Origin: Plazaster borealis
Taxonomy: Eukaryota; Echinodermata; Asteroidea; Forcipulatida; Labidiasteridae
NCBI GenBank assembly: GCA_021014325.1
Contig: CM037461.1
Span: 13,545,501 to 13,609,500 of the forward strand
Reading direction: 5' to 3'
DNA length: 64,000 nucleotides
Positions 40,816 through 52,490 of this stretch are shown piece by piece; positions within the stretch are counted from its first letter, which is position 1; each line of letters starts with the position of its first letter. The notes below the pieces were generated by a model, which was given only the letters and a program-made list of their open reading frames with translations, was not told where the DNA came from and did no database searches. Both the position numbers and the translations under genes were made by a program.

Positions 40816-41300
40816 GCTTGGCGCAAATTTTTGCATTTACTAGGAATGTACTAGTCGTTTCACAAGGGTCTTTTGGCTGAAACTTTGATAATTTATAACT
40901 CCAAAACCGAAAGAGTCTGCGAGCAAAAATTTTGGATATAATAGTTTGGTATGAAGATGTACCATTCTGATTTTTTAGAAGATGATCCGAGAACCCATGA
41001 ATCACACCCCCCCCCCCCCCTAAATTTGGTACATTCTTACAGGCAGTGACAGAAACCACTCAAATAGCATTTAAATTTTGCAGCAGTTTTTCACAACATG
41101 TATGGTCATCATTAAAATTCAAGGCAGACACTTGTGGGAATAGTGCACCTTCATTTTTTGGCTTGATTTGTGAAGTTGCGTGTAGCAAGGTGAAAACAAG
41201 GTGAACAAATTACACTCGTAGAAATTTCTAGGACTTTGTGTCCACTCTTTCAAATTGAATGCCACTTTTGTATGACTAAAATGGTGATTTTTCTTATCAG

Positions 41301-41448
41301 GGTATGGCCTTTTCACAATGAAAAGGTTTGAACAAGGAACATTTCTGTTAGAGTACAGAGGACAGGTCAGCAGGGTTATAAGCGAAGCTGATGATGAGGC
41401 TAGTAACAACTACGGGTTCGTCTATCTTCACAATGGTGTTCAGTACAG
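41301..41448 (+). CDS. SET locus exon 3 (SET core)
   Basis: The ttcttatcag acceptor and gtgagt donor enclose 148 bp with one open frame. It reads GYGLFTMKRFEQGTFLLEYRG, then a charged linker and NYGFVYLHNGVQYR, the expected order for the cofactor-binding half of a SET domain. Confidence 0.88.
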
Positions 41449-42122
41449 GTGAGTGCATTCATAGCATTTTAGTTGCTTTAGAGACATTTGAACCCTCATA
41501 CTATGTACTCAAATGGTGATTTATGTATTCCCATTTATATTTTTGTTATCACTACTTAATTCTGTAAAATTTTATATCACCAGCACGTATTTTCTGCACA
41601 GCACAATGCCCATGACTTGACACAATAATTTATTATTTGCCTTTACAGTCTTCCATGTGAACTTGTTAACTTCTTGGGAACTCGTAGCCTCATTAAAGCA
41701 CTAGGTCTTGAAATTAATGGCGGAACTTTTGATTAACAGTTGAGATATGTAGAGCAGTTTGACATAAACATGATAAAGTACTACCAACATGATCCCAGTT
41801 TGTTTTGTATTCCACCTTTGTTAGTCACCACAACAGGTTCAAACAAAATAATGATTTTTTAGGTGAAGCCTGTTGTTCAATTGATGAGTACTGGGAAAGT
41901 GTAATTTTCACTTTAGTAGGATCTTCTCAGCACCAGAGCTTTTATAACTTAACACTTCTGAATTGAAAAAAATAGTTACAAGATTGTCAGATTTATTATT
42001 AAGAACGATACACAAGTATCACTATTAATTGATATTACAAAGTATACATGCAGTTCTTCTATAAATGATTTTTTTAAAAGTGCAAAACAAGTTTTACAGT
42101 AATCGTCTTTTTCCTCCAACAG

Positions 42123-42314
42123 GGTTGATGCATCAAATCCCGATTCATGCCAGGTCCCAGTACATCAATGATGATCATAAACACCTTAACTGTTAAATGA
42201 AAAAAATTGTAATCAACAACACGCCTCATCTCTGCCTATTTGCAATTCAAGATAGTGAGGCAAATCAAGAACTACGATACGATTATGAGACAAGATGACT
42301 TCACATGGCGAAAG
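42123..42314 (+). pseudogene. SET locus exon 4, two frameshifts and a stop
   Basis: Starts in phase after caacag with VDASNPDS. It then needs a frame change near 42147 to read ARSQYINDDHK, meets a TAA at about 42193, continues with MKKIVINNTPHLCLF and ELRYDYETR, and needs another frame change near 42291 to end DDFTWRK before gtactg. The matched residues are the SET active-site half (the N-D-D position of the usual NHS motif, and YDY). Confidence 0.85.
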
Positions 42315-44836
42315 GTACTGAACCAATTGTTTTCTTCTCTTTTGGGCAAACAAATCAGTCAATACACATAACACTAAAGAGAGTTATTTAAAGAATACAG
42401 GAATGTATTCATCGAAAAAGCAAATTTCTTCCCATCAGTCTGAAAGCTTACAGAATACAGATTGCAGAGTTCATAATCTGTAGTAGAAGTATTTGTCTGA
42501 GATTCTTCCAATGTCAAAGCAAAAATTTAATGTCCAAACTTAAATTTCAGTGAGTCTAATATTTAAATTTGTGTTACTATTTTGGTCAGGGTCCATGCAT
42601 GCAGGTATCCTATACTATTTTCATTTAATAAGTGAACCAAGACTCACCAAGTTCAAACATTTGACACTTCCTGATCACAATATTATCTCCCATTATACAG
42701 CAAATGTTTACACTCTTAGCATGCCTACATGTAGTAGGATAGAGAATGAACACAAAATTATAAAACTAATTTTCAATTTTTTCCTCCTCGCTACTCACAG
42801 AATTACACCGCGCTTTCCAGTGAAGTAGGTTTTTAGAAACTTTAAAGAAGAAATAAAAATAAATTATCATACGATTTCAGAAAGTGTAACTCGCATGATG
42901 CCCCAAAAAATGAAAAACGTTGCATTAATGTATGTAGATACCCATTCCTGGCCAATCAGATACAAAAAAATAAAATTCTTTATCATTTAAATTTTAAAAA
43001 AGTAGGTGGAATTTGTTTTTCAATTTTCTGAAAATATTTTCAATACAATGTAACTCGTGTGACAGAAAAATGTGCCTCGCGTGACGACTGGAAAATATGT
43101 GGTAATTAAAGAGCATTTTTCATAACAAGAACATCATTCAAAACACATACAACTTTAGTTTTAATCTTTTTGAAAAAAGAGAAAGCACCAAAGCACCCTA
43201 AACAAAACCTCAAAGATGCTGTTAAAAAAACAAAACATGAATTTTACTTTTAAAAAGCAAGAAATGTGTTGTTACGTTACATATGAATTTCTGTGTACAA
43301 CTTAAGCAACCAACCCCGGAAACGGCAGAAGACGACTCCAGAAAGCACACAAAAACATCCTTTTTTTTGCTTTTTAGTGTCATATCTCAACTTTTACTCA
43401 ATGTATCAATTTCGTTCTTGTGCCAAAAAAGAGAGTAGTTATTCATCTTCAAAACTTTTTTAAAATTATATTAAAGTATTGTTTTAAAGTCCCGTACTAT
43501 GGGGTCTAAAGATGAACAGTTTTGTCAGTTTTACTGTGTAGCCGGCATGTTTTGCTCAATGCAGACCATGCAATGCGGTCCCTAAACGGTCGTAACTCAG
43601 TAACCCCTCAGCCGATTGTTTTCGTTTGAGCTTTAAAATAGAGGGTGATCCCTCCCAAGAAGGTGATGTTAAACTCTAGTTGATTGGTTATAATTTACTG
43701 CCGTACTAGGGCACTGTTAGACCAAGCAGCGAATCAGAATGGTTGTTTGATATCCCATTGAACGCACGTGTCCACAGCATTCGGCGTACTATGACAGAGA
43801 ATGCTTTGTAAAAAAGGTACCAGTTTAAGAGGTAATTTGCCTCCTTCTAAATGTGATTTAAAGCGTGCAAATTTATACTATTGGAAAGTCCAATTCTTGG
43901 AGATTTATGTGATAATATTTTTGTTTTGATAAGACAAAAGTATGAAGCAGTTATGGTCGTGTGGAAAATGTCTTGAAAATGAAAAAATCCGTCAACACAA
44001 GTTTGGAACTCGAAACCTGCTACGTGTTTATTGGGGCATACCATTCTTAAGAAGGGGGTAATGCTGTCGCGTAGTGTGATTGTTTTGTTTTACTACAGTT
44101 CATTTTTCCGCATGCTTCTGCAATAGGGCCTATAGTTTTGCAACAGAGCAATAGTCGCAGTTCATAACAAATTTAAACACTTTGTTGTAATTTATTTTTC
44201 TACATTTGATTTAATTGCAAAGTTTGAGAAATGTTTTGACACCTTAATTGTAAATGGAATGGCCCAAGTTTAGGCTTTACGGACGAACGCACAGCTTCAC
44301 ACAGATCGGGCTAATCCGCTTACTGGACTCCTGTATAGAGTTTTAGGTACACGCATAATGATTTACCTCGAATTAAAACAGCAAAGTTAAGTGGGACAAA
44401 CAGGGGGTAACAAATTCATATGGTATACAATTCAGCATTGCTTTTTATATGCATGAGCCACACACTGGTTTGCAGCCACAAATAAGGCTTCAGCATAAAT
44501 TGGCAGGATTCAATTAATGGTTCCCCTAAAAATTCATTGCAACTTGTAAAACTCTAAAAGCCCCAAACCCATATTTGTTCATGTTGATTGAGTAGTTTAC
44601 ACTTATTTTAAAGCAAACTGATGACTCATGTCTGTGTGTTGCATATTAAAGCTTAGTCGGTGAGAGACCACAGGTTTGCATGTGATGGTAAAAGCCCATG
44701 TTAGTCTGAGGATGGATCCTAAACACAAGGGATTTATGATTAGACTTACAATTTTAAACACTGTTTATCATTATTAGTTTTTTACGTGTCGTGATTTTAA
44801 CTGTGTAAAGTGCTTTACACTTTTTGAATGTTTTAG
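42315..44836. other. Gene-free stretch, 2.5 kb
   Basis: AT-rich sequence with no recognised gene or sharp repeat. A GC-richer part at about 43485-43810 repeats the word cgtacta (cgtactatg, cgtactagg, cgtactatg) and may be an old mobile element. The stop-free frame at 42550-42828 has no protein-like composition. It would be an intron if the downstream exons belong to the SET locus. Confidence 0.4.
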
Positions 44837-44956
44837 AAGTCTACCAACATCCCAGCTCCTGTGTTGGCTTCTACAAACCTCACAGCAGCAGCATGCTCTG
44901 ATTGTTGTCCAACAAAAGTATGTCTACTTACTACGCTCCTGTCCTCAGAAAAAGTG
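44837..44956 (+). pseudogene. Candidate exon after SET domain, frameshifted
   Basis: A ttttag acceptor and gtaagc donor enclose 120 bp. Entering in phase 0, as left by the SET exon, gives KSTNIPAPVLASTNL and TAAACSDC. Leaving in phase 1, as required by the next exon, gives SNKSMSTYYAPVLRKS. The two frames meet near the codon for the last cysteine, so a one-base loss is needed. The Ala/Ser/Thr-rich content suggests a disordered linker. Membership in the SET locus rests on phase and order only. Confidence 0.45.
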
Positions 44957-45960
44957 GTAAGCTAAAAACAAAATTGTACAGCAGAACGTCGCTATACAAC
45001 ACTGAAATAACTAACATTCGGCTATATCAAACAAAGCCTTTGGCTCTTGATTTTTGTACACAAAGTGTACCAAACATCTGGCCGATGCTGTTGTGAAATT
45101 ACCGGATTTATCAATGTTTAATTAAAAATCAAAATAGCATTTAATGTTAAACACAATGCTCATGGCTCAAAATGACAGACAGGCAGTATAGTTCCCAGTT
45201 GATAGAATAAAAAATCAACTGTTATCTAAGGTTTTCTTTGAAAATGTACATTATGGAAGGACGTCCAATGTTTCTACATGAGAGCATGATGTCCTATTCA
45301 TAAGTTACAAGTCGATCTCAGGATCACGCACAGGGGACCAGCCTCACAATCAGTTAGGGATTTTTTTTTTTCATTTTAAACTTAAGCTTCAAAGGCAGGG
45401 TACAATTGTGGTAGTTACTCCATAAATTAGATACAATAAAAATTTACTTGAAAATGATCACTGGAGACCTGTTGATAGTATAAAATACATGTATTTTAAG
45501 AAATGACTCCCTTTGCAGTAACGTAGTTTAGCAGAATAAGAATCTTTTTTCCCAAAATGTCAATCTGAGAAAGGCATCTCATGCATCTGAAAGTGCACAA
45601 TTCTATGCAAAAGTTGTTTGTGTTTTCTTTCTTTATTTTTTCACTTTTAATTTCTGATTGAGCCCAAATTTTTACATGTTTGCTAATTTATGCATGTATG
45701 TTGGGATGCACCAAGAGCCTGTAAAACATTGAAAATCATTTTTCAAATAACAAAATCGAAAAACCATTTTACATGTAAATTTCTGCGAAGATATGCAAAG
45801 TTTTCAAGATTACGGCAAAACAAATTTGATAACATAATTATGATCATCGGTGGAATTCGTTTTTAGAAAGCTTACAGAAATTTAGTCATTGATTGTAGTA
45901 CAATCCATAAGTTTAAGCAGGTAATGTACTATGCACCATGTTGCTTCTTATGTGCACAGC

Positions 45961-46116
45961 ATAGACCTTTTCACAAATACACGGTGTGCACACAACTCCC
46001 ATAGAGCCGCAGTGCATGCTGGTCTAGCTCGCGATCAATTTGATCGCCAACTAGACCAGCATGCACTGCGGCTCTATGGGAAATGTGTGCACACCAAGTA
46101 TTGCGAAAAGGTCTAT
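45961..46116. repeat. 156-bp near-perfect palindrome (foldback/MITE)
   Basis: The ends atagacctttt and aaaaggtctat, then ggtgtgcacac and gtgtgcacacc, then the 27-bp arm starting cccatagagccgcag, are inverted about a centre at 46039 (gcgatcaa, t, ttgatcgc). Nearly the whole element is self-complementary with short mismatched spacers. No ORF of its own; overlapping stop-free frames (45931-46397) are accidental. Probably a non-autonomous DNA transposon. Flanking target duplications are not clear. Confidence 0.85.
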
Positions 46117-46615
46117 GTACATGCTCATTATGGGACATAGATACTCATGTCACACTGATAGCACGTCTATGGGGTTTTGTGTACAAAAAGTTATCGCAAA
46201 CTGGCCCACAATGCACTTCCTCCCATACCTTCAATGCACATTTCCGGAAAGTCAAACAGCTGGCATTTTCAACCAATAGTAGGTGCACAAAAGAATTTAA
46301 CTCATCCACCACCTATGTGATCACTGATGATGCAGGTACTGTAACCAAAGCTCACATGGCTTTGAATATCTTGAATATTATTGATATCTCAAAATGATTG
46401 TTATGCAATATAAGCCATTTAGATAAAAAAAACAGCCACATGTCGTTACAAGCAGTTGTCAAGTTATCCTAATGTCTTACAAACTTGTAGAATATTTCAA
46501 ATAAATAAATAATTTCTTCTAATTTTTTTGAAACAGTCACAATTCTGATTCTTGATTTTCATGAATTTTAGTAGGCCTGTTCAATATGCATACAATTTGT
46601 ATTTTTAAATCATAG

Positions 46616-46693
46616 ATGGTGAAAACAAGGCCCTAAGGAGTTACAAGCTCTTCCAAGGACTGGCTGCCAAAGTGTGGGTGGTGAGCTACAAAT
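46616..46693 (+). pseudogene. BRCT-like exon a
   Basis: A catag acceptor and gtaagt donor enclose 78 bp, open in the frame that joins the previous candidate exon through a split GAT codon: DGENKALRSYKLFQGL then AAKVWVVSYK. This resembles helix 2 and strand 4 of a BRCT phosphopeptide-binding domain. It ends in phase 1, and with the next exon forms the tryptophan of the conserved W-x3-S/C-L motif. BRCT domains act mainly in DNA-damage signalling; which BRCT protein this comes from is not recognised. Confidence 0.5.
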
Positions 46694-47321
46694 GTAAGTG
46701 ACTTAACACCAATAAATGTGACGCTGTTATTATTGTCTTAAAGCTTGTGAGGTTTATAAGTAAAGATTTTAATGCTCAGTATAGTGCATCAATTTGCCAT
46801 GTTACCAATACTATATTTTTTGGCAACGTGTGGTTGTACTTACTTACACTTATGATGCTTGTGTTTACATCTCCTCATGAGAAGAACATGTACAATTTAT
46901 TGGATAGTCAGTTTGTAGTTATATTTACATACACAGCACCGTACTTTGCACAACAATGTCACATAAATGCATTGCTTTCGCTGGTGGTGAATTATGCAAT
47001 AGGAGGCGCTGAATATCCATCAGAGTAAGATAGCGTTGGACCATCGGCCGATTTAGGGTCTGTCCGTGGGATGTGGTCACGTGGACCAGGGAGTCCTTGT
47101 GGGTAACTACAAGTTATAGGAAATCTCCTTATGGGTCGAAGAACAATCCTGCTCGTTGATTGATTGGATATTGGTGTCTCACGAGAGGGCGTCATTAATC
47201 AAAAAGCTACAGTAAGGTTTTTAACACTATTGACATAAATTATACAGTGTGCATAATGATAACTCAACAACTGTCCATCACTCCTCCATCATTTCCTTAA
47301 TTATTTGTGTATTGTTTGCAG

Positions 47322-47508
47322 GGGTAACAGCTTCATTGAAAACGTGGGGTCTTACTCCCAGAAAAGGACTTTGAAATCCAGAGAGTGTGGACCACTGAGC
47401 TGAGTGAGGCAGATTTACCTTCACGGTGTGTACGGCTTGCCAGTACAAGCAAACTCTTTGCCAAGTACATGTTTTATGTTATTGGTCAATCCATAGATAT
47501 CAATAAAG
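47322..47508 (+). pseudogene. BRCT-like exon b, frameshifted
   Basis: A ttgcag acceptor and gtatgt donor enclose 187 bp. The incoming phase gives WVTASLKTWG, the BRCT tryptophan motif. The frame then must change by one base at a GGGG run to read VLLPEKDFEIQRVW, SEADLPSRCVRLAST and KLFAKYMFYVIGQ. The part after DFEI may begin a second BRCT-like unit. The break lies in a homopolymer, so a consensus error is possible. Downstream exons were not found. Confidence 0.5.
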
Positions 47509-47810
47509 GTATGTATGTTTCAAGTTCATTAAAATTTCAGGTGTCTGCATGATGCATAATATGAATATGATAATATTGTGGCGGAATTTGCAACTTGATC
47601 CCGGGCCTACTTTCACCTCAGGTTATAGATCATGCAGTAATCTAAGCGCTAAAGGACTCTGTCCGTTTTGGAGGAAATATACCGCCGATTGTTATCAATT
47701 GTCTCACTCTAATACACAGTAATTGATAAACCAAATAAATCACAAGGAACACCAAGTTACACCAACAAACTTCAAGCAGTTTAATTATATTGTCTCCTAT
47801 CTCCAGTATC

Positions 47811-48000
47811 CCAGCAAACAAAATAACGTCCACTCGACGTCGCTAAGACGTTATTTGAATGTTCAGAGAACGTTTTTATTAAGCGTCGTATGGACGGATA
47901 AGTGTGGAGTTTTGTCAACGTCCAGAGGACGTTGCGTTTTGACGTTTTATAATAACGTTGTAGCAACGTAAAAACTGCGCTTAAAATAAAGTTATTTTTT
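47811..48000. repeat. AACGT-rich repeat with cagcaaac end
   Basis: Starts at cccagcaaacaaaataacg and is packed with acgt words (aacgtccactcgacgtcgc, agaacgttttt, aggacgttgcgttttgacg, aataacgttgtagcaacg). This style is common at the termini of non-autonomous DNA transposons in invertebrates. No transposase is seen. Confidence 0.5.
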
Positions 48001-49963
48001 GACGTGATTGTGACAATACAAGTTATTTATATTTCATAATAGTTTCATGATTATTAATATTAGAGATATATCAACGTGATCAATTAATTACTTTCAAGAA
48101 TACAAACTTAACATTCCAAGAGGCCTCTACGTTGCGGTTGCACAAAATGTGAACCCATTTGACCTTGACTTCCAGTTCAAACCGGAAGTTGAATTTTTAA
48201 AATGAACAAATCTAACATATTGAGTTGAGCGTCTCATTTCCTAAACGTGACTGAGCAACAGAGGGCGCCAATACTTTGCGCTATAGCCAATCAGATCACG
48301 CAATATGATCTGTGTGCCGCGATTTCCTTGAGTACAACCTGAATTAATGACAAACTTCACAGGCATAAGTATGTACACAAAATTTGAATAATTATTGTAA
48401 TTTATCATGGAATATGAATGAGGAATATATAAATATTAATGATTCAAGTGAACAAGTTGCCCACAAGCAGTTGTTTGGCCATAGAATGCAATTCAAAAAC
48501 GTGTTGTTTACGGGCTTTTTCAATGCCATTGATTAAGCGTGGGGATCGTGAAAACGCATATCGTTTACTAAATCGATAAAAGTACGTACATGAATTTGTC
48601 GTGAATTGACGTGGTTTTTTGGAGAGATAAACTTGAATAGATGTAGAATCATATACTAAGTGAACAAATTGTTCAGACTATTCCCACTCGTCACTCTTTA
48701 TCTTGCAATGTCGGGATGATGATTGTGCCTATTCAATTGTGCACGCCTCTCCTACTCCTGCCGATAGGTGGCGCTCTAATGAGACATTTCAACTCGATAT
48801 GCTTATGAACCAGACGTTGGATTGATAAGGTAACTTGTTGACACCAGATCCTTCACTCATAATTTGATGACATTACTCTCGAACACCTTGTTTTTGTAAC
48901 AAACAAAAACTGAAGCTCTAGTTATACAATAGTTTCATGAATATTGTTAATTGATATGTCAACATGATCAATGAATTACTTGTACAAACTTACCATGGTA
49001 AGTCCCTACTACACGTTGCCGTTACCTGACTTTACTGCACCTGTATGCTATACATCGTTCAGTATGTACTATATATACAGACCGATTTCCTGACTTTCAG
49101 GCATTCATGGGTGGATATTGTTTTTAATTTTTTCCATTTTAATAATATTTCTGAAAGTAAGATTCCATGTTTAGTTGCTGAATTATATTTATCCATATGT
49201 TCCTCTGATAGTGTAGACAATTGCAAGAAGAAACCAATACACCTAGTTCATAAATGTGTAAAATTTTGTGAAATATTTTGTAAGTATTGTACAACTTCTA
49301 AGCCAAACCTACTAATTTGCATATGTGATATTAACGTTGTCAGGATGTTGTCATATTAATTTGTAATAGACATGCAGCATTCCACACGCTGGTCAATGCG
49401 GCAAGTTGAGCGTACCTGAGCTGAAACGTAGGTCTTAAACTTGTTCTTCAAAACTGAAACAAAACACATTTAGTGGTTCCCCGAAAGTACTTCAAACTTT
49501 GAAAGTGTCTTTGAAATTAAGGAACAAATTTTTTGCCTAAGTGAAGATAGAAAATCCTATCAAGGGGAAATTTTTTCTCTAGAAGATTCTATCTACGGCT
49601 TGGAATGTCGCTGTACAGGTGGTGGAGAGGGGAGTAGAATAGAATCTCTCCCCACACCCGGTGCACTGCTGCTTGACACAATAAGCTCAATCAAATGCAA
49701 TTAATGGTTAGTACTGTTCAGATTGTCAATGAAATGCCTATGTGATAGGAACGCCTGACTATGTGAAAGGAACACCGCTCCTCAAGTGCCTATTTTATTT
49801 ATGACAATTAACTGATATAAAAAACTAAATTGAGGACAAACATTGTTTGCGATGTCAAACATTAGGCCTATAGCAATAGTTATTAGCTAATTAATGTCCT
49901 CCAAACCCATTCAAACGAGCTGCTTGAACTATTCAACACAATGGTCTAAACATCGCCAATACA
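48001..49963. other. Gene-free stretch with old repeat fragments
   Basis: No gene recognised. A fragment at 48131-48205 (tgaacccatttgaccttgac, then accggaagttga) is related to 58999-59060 and 60090-60120, so it belongs to a dispersed family. The long stop-free frame at 49045-49359 has no recognisable protein features. Confidence 0.4.
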
Positions 49964-50790
49964 AACTAAAATACTATGCCAGACGATGTCATGGTCAAAA
50001 CATAAATACTTTTATTTGTACGTTGTTATTAAACTAAAATACATTATGTCACAGCGTGATGGTAAAAACAAAGACACTACGTTGTGATAAAACTACAAGG
50101 CCACAACGTGATGGTTACAATATACGTTTGAAGGTTGAGACATTATGGCTGTGAGAACTTGAATAGTCGGCTACTCTTTTTTTTGCAATACCAAATTACA
50201 ATGTGATGATAACGTTATCACCAAAACTTAAACATTACGTTTTGACAATACCAAAATACGGCGACAAGATAACATACAGCCGAAACTTCAGTATTAGGTT
50301 TTTATGTTACCAAATTACAACGTGTAGACAACGTCACTGCAACAATGCAAATGATATGTTTTAGTAATACCAAAATACAACGTCAAGACCTTGGACCTCC
50401 ACAATTTAAATATGATGTTTTGATAAAACCAAAATACAACTTGCCAACAACGTGCTCGTCACAATATAATTGCTACGTTTTATTGTTACCAAAAAAACAC
50501 TTGTAGACAACGTGACTGCCACAACTTAAACGCTACGTTTTATTGATACCAAAATACATTGTCAAGACAACGTGACCACCGCGAATTAAATATGACGTTT
50601 TGATAAAACCAAAATACAACGTGCAGACATGGCGCTCGTCACAACATAACTACTACGTTTTATTGAGACCAAAATATAACTTATATAACAACGTTGTTGC
50701 CTTAATTTAAATGCTACGTTTTAATAATACCAAAATACAATGTTGTGAACACGTAAAGTATAAAACCTTTTGGTAACGTTGCATAAATTA
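49964..50790. repeat. 60-bp minisatellite
   Basis: The word accaaaatac, with variants, recurs at 50189, 50249, 50309, 50369, 50428, 50488, 50548, 50608, 50668 and 50729, a 60-bp period. Each unit continues with aacgtg..gacaacgtg, then cacaa.ttaaat, then ctacgtttta. Two or three more decayed units lie upstream (about 49964, 50031 and 50089). ACGT words link it to the repeat at 47811, and both may be parts of one element. Confidence 0.88.
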
Positions 50791-50854
50791 TCAAAATGCA
50801 ACCAATGTACATTAGTTGAAGATAATGTTAAGATCTGACGTTCTTGCAACATAG

Positions 50855-51388
50855 TCAATACGTTGTCATCCCATCGACCAAATTCAACCTTATCACAACG
50901 TTGCACAACGTTGTGCATTGTTGTAACCGCTGAGGCATTTTGTACATGTCTCCTATCATTACATTTGCAGAGTTGACTATTTCATTGACACAACATTGTG
51001 AAACTCCAGATGATGCTGAAATCTTCGATATAAGTGCTGCTGATTGTCTCTTGAGAACTTCTAAGCCCAATGTTTGAGAATAATGCATTTCAGCCTGATC
51101 CTCCTCCTCATCCTCGGATGACAAAATTTCACCGTCATTCTCTTCAACTACATTTTCATTTTCTTGAAACACTAGATCATTACCTTCATGATGCTCACCC
51201 AAACATGCAACATGTTGTCTTTCCAAGTGTCGTTTATACCCACTAAATTAGTAAAATGTTCTAGCGCATGTACCCTGTCCACAACACAACTGCAGGTTTT
51301 TACTATCATACAGTCCATGTACAAGTCTCAAGTGTTTAGTCAGACTGCAGCTGTTACACATGTGTTTTTCACATTTAGGACACCTCAT
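50855..51388 (-). pseudogene. C2H2 zinc-finger orphan, in-frame stop
   Basis: From the ATG at 51388 the minus strand reads MRCPKCEKHMCNSC and TKHLRLVHGL, a C-x2-C-x12-H-x4-H finger. Then comes CCGQGTCARTFY, a TAA stop at 51250-51248, and FSGYKRHLERQH, a second C-x4-C-x12-H-x4-H finger. An acidic linker with SSEDEEEDQAEMH follows, then a helical segment LEVLKRQSAALISKIS and VSQCCVNEIVNSANVMI. This arrangement matches a large orphan family, multi-copy in invertebrates and probably transposon-associated, whose function is unknown to me. The frame probably leaves the exon near 50942, because the rest runs into AACGT repeat sequence. Only the single stop breaks this part. Confidence 0.65.
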
Positions 51389-51819
51389 ACTTGCAGCTTG
51401 GACCTTACCTCTCTAACTCGTGGTGACTCTCTTGTGATGTTGGTATCAATAGCATACCATGTTGTTTGCACAATGTCCAAAAATTGCACGCAGTGGTGAG
51501 CCGTACTCAAGACTGAACACATAATGTGCTTTAAACAGCACATCAAATGCACCGATGACATCATGAGAAGCACATGGTAAGGCAATGTGTTCCATGATGA
51601 TATGGTATTTGGCTATTTGGTTTCTTAGAGTCCCTACAGCGAGAAGATACATCTGCATTTTCTTATTTTGGTGGTGTCAAGGAACTCTTCAATAAATTTG
51701 TAAAGGAATGATATTATATTGAGTATTAAGACACCTGATTTACAGTTTGACAACTCTAGAAATAAATCAATCATATTACTCAACTTAGGCGCCATTCCGT
51801 CTATCATTGCGCATAGCAC
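51385..51819 (-). pseudogene. Orphan protein C-terminal fragment, frameshifted
   Basis: Directly 5' of the zinc-finger ATG on the minus strand, three overlapping frames join into one protein-like text: a helical part ending IISFLYKFIEEFLDTTKI, then ASHDVIGAFDVLFKAHYVF and SLEYGSPLRAIF, then a shift into IVQTTWYAIDTNITRESPR and VREVRSKLQV followed by TGA. At least two frame changes are needed. The TGA overlaps the ATG of the zinc-finger frame as ATGA. The VLFKAHYVF..EY block and the ESPRV..VR..L end look like a conserved orphan C-terminus, but no function is known to me. Confidence 0.45.
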
Positions 51820-52490
51820 CGTATTGAAAGCAGTTGGTAAAAAAGTAAAGTTATTTGATTATTTCCCACTATATGAATCTGAGGATTCTGCAGGCAACAT
51901 AGCTGTGCATTCAAAATGGGGTATCCAAAATGATGCGGTCAAAAAGAGTAAAAGACACTTTGCAATATGTTATATTAAATATTTCTCAAAAACAATTAAA
52001 AATGTACTTTACTTTTTCCCCGAATGAACTGAACATAATTTATATCTAATGAAAATGAATCTTGGCAGCATGTATTGAAGTATTTCTATAAACAAAGTAA
52101 TTTATCCATGATGTGCAAAGCATTGGGATTTATTATTAGATATTACTATTATAGATCTGCATGTACAGCACAACACAGTCATTTCAATGATGAGCCTTAT
52201 AAAACTGTCACTAGAGCGATTTTTTTTGAGGTTCCCTTTTCCAATAAAACTGTAGAATGATACTTCATTATGTCACATAAATTTAAAAAATTGGTCATTT
52301 TGGTCATGCCTAAACAACGATTTTTACAGCCCCATTTTTTGCACTCGCCACTCCGAATCGCGAAAAGAGCCCCTGTGCCTCCCCATTCCGCGCCCAACTG
52401 CGTGACGTCACCGGGTGGATTTTTTGTTGTTGTTGACACGGACTAACAGCGTCCCACACTGCGTGAACGAGCAATTATTTTCCCTGCGCT
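51820..52490. other. Gene-free stretch
   Basis: No supported gene. The plus-strand frame at 51719-52027 overlaps the minus-strand fragment and has ordinary random composition. A GC-rich segment at about 52360-52490 lies just upstream of the next gene and could hold its promoter. Confidence 0.35.

Larger units (their letters stand above)
39336..42314 (+). pseudogene. KMT5A-like SET-domain gene, broken
   Basis: Four phase-compatible exons spell a SET-domain protein of the KMT5A-like orphan family, whose intact members transfer methyl groups from S-adenosylmethionine to lysine. Exons are 39336-39397, 39527-39639, 41301-41448 and 42123-42314, all with AG/GT borders and matching phases. The order is a short basic N-terminus, then a pre-SET segment with FCQSGLDKEGF and RYIDDSIGYG, the SET core with LLEYRGQV, then VDASNPDS, QYINDDHK, PHLCLFAIQD and LRYDY, the usual C-terminal SET signature. 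The last exon is broken: a frameshift after VDASNPDS, a TAA between HLNC and MKKIV, and a second frameshift after LRYDYETR. The protein therefore cannot be made as drawn. Consensus errors in the assembly are the alternative to true decay. Family assignment is from remembered motifs, not a search. Confidence 0.85.

Noticed and set aside
41119..41409. Minus-strand ORF over SET exon 3
   Set aside because: Shadow of the plus-strand SET exon, whose splice sites and motifs are clear.
45931..46397. Three overlapping plus-strand ORFs
   Set aside because: They lie on the 156-bp palindrome and its flank; no homology-like pattern or splice logic.
49045..49359. 104-residue ORF rich in Cys, Ile and Phe
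   Set aside because: AT-rich DNA by composition; no motif, no exon borders, no neighbour in phase.
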